Positions 6,798 through 10,829 of a stretch of DNA of 10,829 nucleotides are shown here, in pieces (position 1 is the stretch's first letter; every line of letters begins with the position of its first letter). Made by a program: the position numbers and the translations under genes. The DNA lies in the NCBI GenBank assembly GCA_047623555.1, contig JBLHMP010000109.1, positions 1 to 10,829 of the forward strand, in the 5' to 3' direction. Source of the stretch: NORP181 sp047623555 (GTDB lineage Bacteria; Pseudomonadota; Alphaproteobacteria; Rhodobacterales; Rhodobacteraceae). The notes under the pieces were generated by a model that was not told where the DNA came from, searched no databases, and was given only the letters and a program-made list of their open reading frames with translations.

Positions 6798-6831
6798 GCC
6801 TCCGGCGGAGGTATTTTTAACGAGAAGAAAT
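6798..6831 (+). repeat. Rhodobacterales dispersed repeat, copy 2
   Basis: This is the same 34-base unit as at 3674-3707, inverted relative to it, with one G-to-A difference. CCTCCGGCGGAGG (6799-6811) is followed by TATTTTT (6812-6818) on the plus strand. It lies between the 3' end of the CBS gene and the start of coaD, both on the minus strand, so the T-run points against both genes. If it terminates anything, it is antisense transcription entering the CBS gene. Confidence 0.75.
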
Positions 6832-6842
6832 CAAAGGTGGGC

Positions 6843-7277
6843 CTAGTGCCCCATGATCATACCTTGCAAGGCTTCCTTTTCCATCGCCAAATGCGACAGT
6901 TGGGCTTTGACCACATCGCCAATCGAAATCAGCCCGACCATGACGCCGTCTTCGACCACTGGCATGTGCCTAAAGCGGCCATTGGTCATCTGGTGCAACA
7001 CATCTTCAATGCTGCTTTGCGGGGTGCAGGTGACCAGCTTTCGCGTCATGTATTCGCCAACACTGCGATCCAGACAGCCGCCGCCGGTTTTGGCCAGTTC
7101 GCGAACAATGTCACGTTCTGACAAAATACCATCCGCGGTTTTCCCATCTTCAGACACAACCACCGTGCCGATCCGGTTTTCCGCCAAAATTCGTGCGGCC
7201 TCAGCCACTTTGGTGTTTTCAGGCACGCTCTGCACACCTGATCCGGGCTTGGATTTGAGAATTTGATGAACAAGCAT
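6843..7277 (-). CDS. Two-CBS-domain protein
   Basis: A 144-residue cytoplasmic protein made of two CBS domains, which usually bind adenosine-containing ligands and act as regulatory modules. The first spans about residues 9-62 (VQSVPENTKVAEAARILAEN then IGTVVV, GILSERDIVREL). The second spans about 75-126 (YMTRKLVTCTPQSSIEDVLHQM then RHMPVVEDG, GLISIGDVV). No catalytic or membrane domain is attached. GGAGGT seven bases upstream on the minus strand fixes the ATG at 7277; the open frame continues to 7304 with a poorer start. Stand-alone pairs like this are common in alphaproteobacteria, often near stress or nucleotide genes. The partner here is unknown. Confidence 0.9.
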   Translation of the reverse strand: MLVHQILKSKPGSGVQSVPENTKVAEAARILAENRIGTVVVSEDGKTADGILSERDIVRELAKTGGGCLDRSVGEYMTRKLVTCTPQSSIEDVLHQMTNGRFRHMPVVEDGVMVGLISIGDVVKAQLSHLAMEKEALQGMIMGH

Positions 7278-7336
7278 AGCGACACCTCCGCAATATTCTT
7301 TCAATAATTACAGGATCGTCGCAATAAACATTCAAG

Positions 7337-8233
7337 TCAAGCCAATGCTTCCAACCTTATCACTTCGGCGCGCAACCCTTCGATGAGTTGGCTGGCGATG
7401 CGATTCAACCGTTCGCTGCGCTGATCACCCTGATGGCGCACCAGATAAAAGCTTCGGGTGAGGCTGATTTGATTGACTAAAACCCGGCGCAGCTGTTTAT
7501 GCGTCGGTAATGCGAAATCATGCCCCACGCACAGCCCTGCCCCTGTCGCGGTCAACCTTAGCTGGACCGAAACGGCGTTTGAGGCTAGCGCGATCCGGGT
7601 CACCCCCAGTTCGCTGAGGTAATCCAATTCCGCGTCAAAAATCATATCCGGGATGTAGCCGATCATCGGTCGCCCCTTTAGATCATCTATCGTTTTCAGC
7701 GCTGGCGCCTGACGCAGATATTGCCGCGACGCCACAAGGTGCAGTTTATAGTCGGTTATCTTTTGCACCAGCAATCGCCCCGCCGTGGGCGCGCTGACGG
7801 CAATCGCCAGATCGGCCTCGCGTCGGGTCAGGTTCACCACACGCGGCAGGGCCACGATCTGAATATCCAGATCGGGGTTCTCCGCAGTAATCCGTGCGCA
7901 AACCTGTGGCAGCAGATAATTGGCACAGCCATCCGGCGCGCCGATGCGAATTTGCCCGGCCAGCCCTTCGCTGGCGCCCGCCAGCGCATCAGTTGCCGCG
8001 CGCATCGCCTGTTCAACCTGCTCACCATGTTCAAGCAATCGATCCCCCGAGGCACTGAGGGACTAGCCTGGTGGGGATTTTACAAATAGCAGCGTGTCCA
8101 GTGCTTCTTCTAGGCGCGCAACCCGTCGTCCGACGGTCGCCGGGTCCAGTTTCAGAACGCGCCCGGCGCCTGACAAGCTCTCTTCGCGCGCGACGGCCAG
8201 AAATACCTTTAGATCATCCCAATGTGGGTCCAT
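7337..8233 (-). pseudogene. LysR-type transcriptional regulator, split by an in-frame TAG
   Basis: Read through, the frame gives a normal 298-residue LysR-family protein with one internal stop. The helix-turn-helix part begins MDPHWDDLKVFLAVAREESL and continues GAGRVLKLDPATVGRRVARLEE, up to LLFVKSPPG. Codon 57 is then TAG (8065-8063), where the family has Tyr in the pattern R/P-G-Y-x-L-T. The same frame goes on as SLSASGDRLLEHGEQVEQAM and a full effector-binding domain to the stop at 7337. One base change (TAC or TAT to TAG) explains it. A strong GGAGG precedes the ATG by five bases, so expression signals survive. A 233-residue fragment could start at 8038 but would lack the DNA-binding domain. 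It is divergent from mmsA and probably once controlled it. Sequencing error or suppression is possible. Confidence 0.88.
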
Positions 8234-8244
8234 TCAGTCCTCCA

Positions 8245-8258
8245 TTGCAAAAATGCAA
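8245..8258. promoter_or_regulatory. Palindromic operator candidate next to LysR start
   Basis: TTGCA, AAAA, TGCAA is a perfect 5-bp inverted repeat with a four-base centre. LysR-type sites are short dyads of about T-N11-A, and this one lies in the divergent region, 11 bases upstream of the regulator ATG and just outside its ribosome binding site. Autoregulation of the broken LysR gene is the natural reading but is inferred. Confidence 0.5.
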
Positions 8259-8296
8259 AGCCTTTTTGAAATCTTGCCTCTGTTCACGGGATTATT

Positions 8297-8311
8297 GCAA
8301 GGCTATCTTGC
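8297..8311. promoter_or_regulatory. Second palindrome upstream of mmsA
   Basis: GCAAG, GCTAT, CTTGC is a perfect 5-bp inverted repeat with a five-base centre, 28 bases before the mmsA start. It shares the GCAA element with the site at 8245-8258. The pair may be a recognition and activation site of a LysR regulator, or this one may be an unrelated dyad near the mmsA promoter. Confidence 0.4.
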
Positions 8312-8339
8312 CTCAACCATATCAAACAGGAGCATTCTA

Positions 8340-9839
8340 ATGCAGGAAATGACACATTATATCGGTGGCGCACATGTAAGCGGCACATCGGGCCGGTTCG
8401 CAGACGTGATGAACCCGGCAACCGGCGAAGTGCAAGCACGTGTTCCGCTGGCCAATGGCGCTGAAATCCAATCCGCCATTGAAATCGCCACCGCCGCACA
8501 ACCGGCCTGGGCCAAGACCAACCCACAGCGTCGCGCCCGTGTTTTCATGAAGTTCGTCGATCTGATCAACCGCGATATGGACAAGCTGGCCGAAGCGCTT
8601 AGCCGCGAGCATGGCAAAACCCTGCCCGACGCCGCCGGTGACGTACAGCGCGGTCTGGAAGTTGTCGAATATTGCATCGGCGCGCCGCAGCTGCTCAAGG
8701 GTGAATTCACCGACAGCGCCGGCCCCGGCATCGACATGTATTCCATGCGCCAAGCTCTTGGCGTTTGTGGCGGTATCACCCCGTTCAATTTTCCCGCGAT
8801 GATCCCACTGTGGATGTTTGCACCGGCAATTGCCTGCGGCAACGCCTTTATTCTGAAACCATCCGAACGTGCGCCTTCGGTGCCGTTGATGCTCGCCGAA
8901 CTGTTTGAAGAAGCCGGTCTGCCCAAAGGTATCCTGCAAGTCGTCAATGGCGACAAAGAGGCCGTTGACGCGATCCTACACCATGACGTGATCCAGTCGA
9001 TCGGCTTTGTCGGTTCAACCCCGATTGCCGAATATATTTACGCCACGGGCTGTGCCAACGGTAAACGCGTGCAGTGTTTTGGCGGTGCCAAGAACCACAT
9101 GATCATCATGCCCGACGCGGATATGGATCAGGCGGCCGATGCTCTTATTGGGGCCGGCTACGGCGCTGCTGGCGAACGCTGCATGGCGATTTCGGTGGCT
9201 GTTCCTGTGGGCGACGAAACTGCGGACCGGCTCATCGAAAAGCTGATCCCGCGGATCGAAAGCCTTAAGGTTGGTCCATACACAGCTGGCAAAGACGTCG
9301 ATTACGGCCCGGTTATCACGGCCGCTGCCAAGGCCAATATCGAACGTCTGGTGCAAACCGGCATCGACCAAGGTGCCGAACTGGTTGTCGATGGTCGCGA
9401 CTTTAGCCTGCAGGGCTATGAGAACGGCTATTTCGTCGGGCCGCACCTGTTTGACCGCGCCACCAAAGACATGGACATCTATAAATACGAAATCTTTGGC
9501 CCGGTTCTGACCGTTGTGCGTGCAGGCGACTACGAAGAAGCCATTGGCCTGGCGATGGACCATGAATACGGCAACGGCACCGCGATCTTTACCCGCGATG
9601 GCGACGCGGCGCGTGATTTTGCCAACCGGATCAACGTCGGCATGGTTGGCATCAACGTGCCGATCCCTGTACCGCTGGCCTATCACACCTTTGGCGGCTG
9701 GAAAAAGTCGGTGTTTGGCGATTTGAACCAGCACGGTCCAGATGCGTTTAAATTCTATACCCGCACCAAAACCGTCACCGCGCGCTGGCCTTCGGGCATC
9801 AAAGAGGGCGGTGAGTTTTCGATCCCAGTCATGGAATAG
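8340..9839 (+). CDS. mmsA: Methylmalonate-semialdehyde dehydrogenase (CoA-acylating)
   Basis: MmsA oxidises methylmalonate semialdehyde with NAD and CoA to propionyl-CoA and CO2, in valine and myo-inositol breakdown; it also acts on malonate semialdehyde. The 499-residue protein is a full-length aldehyde-dehydrogenase-superfamily member. It has MNPATGEV near the N-terminus, PFNFP (148-152), FGGAKNH (247-253) where ordinary aldehyde dehydrogenases carry the catalytic Glu, and catalytic Cys281 in GAAGERCM. KYEIFGPVL and the family C-terminal pattern FGGWKKSVFGDLNQHGPDAF follow. The loss of that Glu together with GERCM is characteristic of the CoA-dependent enzymes. AGGAG seven bases upstream fixes the ATG at 8340, although the frame is open back to 8094 over the antisense LysR start. 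It is divergent from the broken LysR gene and ends at a strong terminator. Confidence 0.96.
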   Translation: MQEMTHYIGGAHVSGTSGRFADVMNPATGEVQARVPLANGAEIQSAIEIATAAQPAWAKTNPQRRARVFMKFVDLINRDMDKLAEALSREHGKTLPDAAGDVQRGLEVVEYCIGAPQLLKGEFTDSAGPGIDMYSMRQALGVCGGITPFNFPAMIPLWMFAPAIACGNAFILKPSERAPSVPLMLAELFEEAGLPKGILQVVNGDKEAVDAILHHDVIQSIGFVGSTPIAEYIYATGCANGKRVQCFGGAKNHMIIMPDADMDQAADALIGAGYGAAGERCMAISVAVPVGDETADRLIEKLIPRIESLKVGPYTAGKDVDYGPVITAAAKANIERLVQTGIDQGAELVVDGRDFSLQGYENGYFVGPHLFDRATKDMDIYKYEIFGPVLTVVRAGDYEEAIGLAMDHEYGNGTAIFTRDGDAARDFANRINVGMVGINVPIPVPLAYHTFGGWKKSVFGDLNQHGPDAFKFYTRTKTVTARWPSGIKEGGEFSIPVME

Positions 9840-9885
9840 GTAACATGACCAATAGCTTGCGATCCCATTCGTGAGGATACGACAC

Positions 9886-9918
9886 AGGCCTCGGCATCTC
9901 ATTACCGGGGCCTTTTTT
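9886..9918 (+). terminator. Intrinsic terminator of mmsA
   Basis: AGGCCTCGG pairs with CCGGGGCCT across a ten-base loop, a 9-bp stem with one wobble, followed by six T residues. It begins 47 bases after the mmsA stop and is the clearest intrinsic terminator in the window. Confidence 0.9.
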
Positions 9919-9946
9919 GCGCTAACGCCGCGTTCACGCAATATTC

Positions 9947-9966
9947 ACCAGCCGCTACTGGTTTTT
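9947..9966 (+). terminator. Small hairpin with T-run before the L,D-transpeptidase gene
   Basis: ACCAG, CCGCTA, CTGGT forms a 5-bp stem followed by further T residues (9962-9966). It could be a weak backup terminator for mmsA or part of the leader of the next gene. The stem is short, so it may be chance. Just before it, 9917-9926 repeats the ten bases TTGCGCTAAC of the right operator arm found upstream of gap. Confidence 0.3.
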
Positions 9967-10021
9967 ACAGCTCTCACCGCCTATCTGAGGGCCATTGAGC
10001 AGTGATAAACCGGAGTAACCA

Positions 10022-10627
10022 GTGTCCCAATCCCGTTTCAGCCGTCATATGACCCGACGCGGTGCCCTAATTGGTGCGGCCAGTCTGTTGGCCACGCCTG
10101 CCCTTGTACGCGCACAGGATGCGTTTCCGTCAGATGAGCCCGAAATCGAAACCAAAATTCCGGTCAAACGCAACATTTCATCGTTCCGGCAACAGAACTG
10201 GCAGGATCATTTTGAAACACTGGGCGTTGGTTGCCTGCTTGCCGATATCAACAGCCGCGCGGTGCATTACTGGGGCCCTGATGGTGAAACCTATCGTCTT
10301 TTCCCGTCCTCGGTGCCGATGTCCGAAGAGCTGACCAAACGCGGCTATACCAAAGTTGTACGCAAAGCAGAAAACCCAAGCTGGACACCAACCGCGTCAA
10401 TGCGCGAAAGCAACCCGGCGCTGCCCCTGCGCATGGAAGGCGGCGCCGGCAATCCACTGGGCACCCGCGCCATGTATCTGGACTGGCCGGCCTATCTGGT
10501 GCACGGCACGCATGATACCCGCAAAATCGGCCGTCAAAGTTCGTCCGGGTGCATCGGTTTGTACAATCAGCACGTCGAAGAATTGTATCCGCTGGTTAAA
10601 ATTGGCACGCAGGTTCGGCTGCTTTAG
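10022..10627 (+). CDS. L,D-transpeptidase (YkuD domain), predicted Tat-exported
   Basis: L,D-transpeptidases form 3-3 peptidoglycan cross-links or attach proteins to the wall in the periplasm. The 201-residue protein has a signal with twin arginines (TRRGALI, residues 11-17), a hydrophobic run to about 28, and a likely cleavage after ALVRA (residue 31). The YkuD catalytic motif is near the end: HGTHDTRKIGR (161-171) then SSSGCIGL with Cys177. About 130 residues between signal and motif form the rest of the fold (LADINSRAVHYW, LPLRMEGGAGNPLGTRAMYL). GTG at 10022 has CGGAG six bases before it; ATG at 10049 (Met10) is an alternative start. It is a single gene. An IS30 end lies five bases past the stop, so its native terminator may have been displaced. 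Confidence 0.92.
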   Translation: MSQSRFSRHMTRRGALIGAASLLATPALVRAQDAFPSDEPEIETKIPVKRNISSFRQQNWQDHFETLGVGCLLADINSRAVHYWGPDGETYRLFPSSVPMSEELTKRGYTKVVRKAENPSWTPTASMRESNPALPLRMEGGAGNPLGTRAMYLDWPAYLVHGTHDTRKIGRQSSSGCIGLYNQHVEELYPLVKIGTQVRLL

Positions 10628-10632
10628 GTGGC

Positions 10633-10656
10633 GGTTTCAACGGGTCGGCGCAGCAC
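10633..10656 (+). repeat. Left terminal inverted repeat of second IS30 copy
   Basis: GGTTTCAACGGGTCG and the following bases match the inverted right end at 245-268 at 20 of 24 positions. It marks the left boundary of a second IS30-family element in the same orientation as the remnant at the left edge. Confidence 0.8.
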
Positions 10657-10685
10657 TCTAGTCTTTTTGCAAAGATGGAGTGAAA

Positions 10686-10745
10686 ATGATGAAGTATCGT
10701 CGCCGAGTTTTTTTCACTGATAAACAGAAGTCAGAGATATGGGAT
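10686..10745 (+). pseudogene. IS30-family transposase, N-terminal remnant
   Basis: After GGAG (10677-10680) and ATG the frame reads MMKYRRRVFFTDKQKSEIWD, the usual start of Rhodobacterales IS30 transposases, which continue R/x-W-Q-R-G. After the Asp codon (10743-10745) the similarity ends abruptly, and the frame closes at TGA (10779-10781) after 11 unrelated residues. The gene is therefore interrupted by other DNA. The remainder may resume beyond the window. Confidence 0.85.
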
Positions 10746-10829
10746 CCCTCTTGTCTTATGTTCATCCCGGCTCCTGTGTGATGATGGAGCCACTGCCCGG
10801 CACGTCATTTATGACGGGCAGTGGCGGGG
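10746..10829. mobile_element. End of an unidentified element inserted in IS30, with two hairpins
   Basis: From about 10746 the sequence no longer belongs to IS30. It holds GGCTCC (10769-10774), an 11-base loop, and GGAGCC (10786-10791). Adjoining this, CCACTGCC (10790-10797) and CGTCAT (10803-10808) pair with ATGACGGGCAGTGG (10811-10824), a 14-bp stem with a five-base bulge and a TT turn. No long coding frame begins before the window ends. A structured non-coding end of this type recalls IS110-family elements, whose ends encode a bridge RNA. Without the transposase gene the family cannot be fixed. Confidence 0.45.

Noticed and set aside
8094..8339. N-terminal extension of mmsA by 82 codons
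   Set aside because: AGGAG at 8328-8332 and family length support the start at 8340; the extension overlaps the LysR start and both palindromes.
9015..9941. 308-codon minus-strand open frame over mmsA
   Set aside because: It is antisense to the conserved mmsA coding region and its terminator; the long open frame reflects GC-rich codon bias.
1..10829. A composite IS30 transposon carrying the interior genes
   Set aside because: The interior genes are conserved chromosomal housekeeping genes in a plausible native order, and both IS30 copies are damaged, so recent joint mobilisation is unlikely.
1..10829. CRISPR array, tRNA, rRNA, riboswitch or defence cluster
   Set aside because: No regularly spaced repeats, tRNA-like cloverleaf, ribosomal sequence or recognisable defence protein was seen on either strand.

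Overview
The window looks like chromosome of a marine alphaproteobacterium of the Roseobacter group (Rhodobacteraceae). The reasons are moderately high GC, protein sequences typical of that group, and two copies of a dispersed GC-palindrome-plus-TATTTTT repeat common in Rhodobacterales intergenic regions. This placement rests on recognition, not on a database search. The interior is mostly ordinary housekeeping DNA. Its two edges are mobile-element debris.

Layout. Positions 1-268 hold the 3' end of a broken IS30-family element, whose transposase frame is interrupted by a 28-bp insertion containing a short hairpin. Next, on the minus strand, come a coiled-coil protein gene and zapA (1298 to 367), translationally coupled and ending at a strong hairpin terminator. 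Divergent from them is tkt (transketolase, 1547-3565). A minus-strand YedI/DUF808 membrane protein (4701-3745) stands divergent to gap (4886-5890). A 47-residue membrane protein follows (5962-6105). Then come minus-strand coaD (6696-6202) and a two-CBS-domain protein (7277-6843). A LysR-type regulator (8233-7337, minus) is broken by one in-frame TAG and is divergent from mmsA (8340-9839). A predicted exported L,D-transpeptidase (10022-10627) ends five bases before the 5' end of a second IS30-family copy. That copy is cut after about 20 codons by an unidentified element whose first bases fold into two adjoining hairpins.

How the genes fit together. tkt and gap serve the pentose-phosphate and trioses part of central carbon metabolism. 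The gap product has unusual residues at the positions that choose NAD or NADP. A clear 10-bp inverted repeat upstream of gap looks like a LacI-family operator. mmsA serves valine and inositol breakdown, and its likely local regulator appears to be a recent pseudogene although its palindromic candidate sites remain. zapA and the L,D-transpeptidase concern division and the cell envelope. coaD makes dephospho-CoA, the precursor of the CoA that mmsA consumes, but nothing shows co-regulation.

No defence system, CRISPR array, tRNA, rRNA or prophage was seen. The points most worth following up are the structured start of the element at the right edge (a possible IS110-type bridge-RNA region, unproven), the nonsense mutation in the LysR gene, the coenzyme-site substitutions in GAPDH, and the operator-like repeat before gap.
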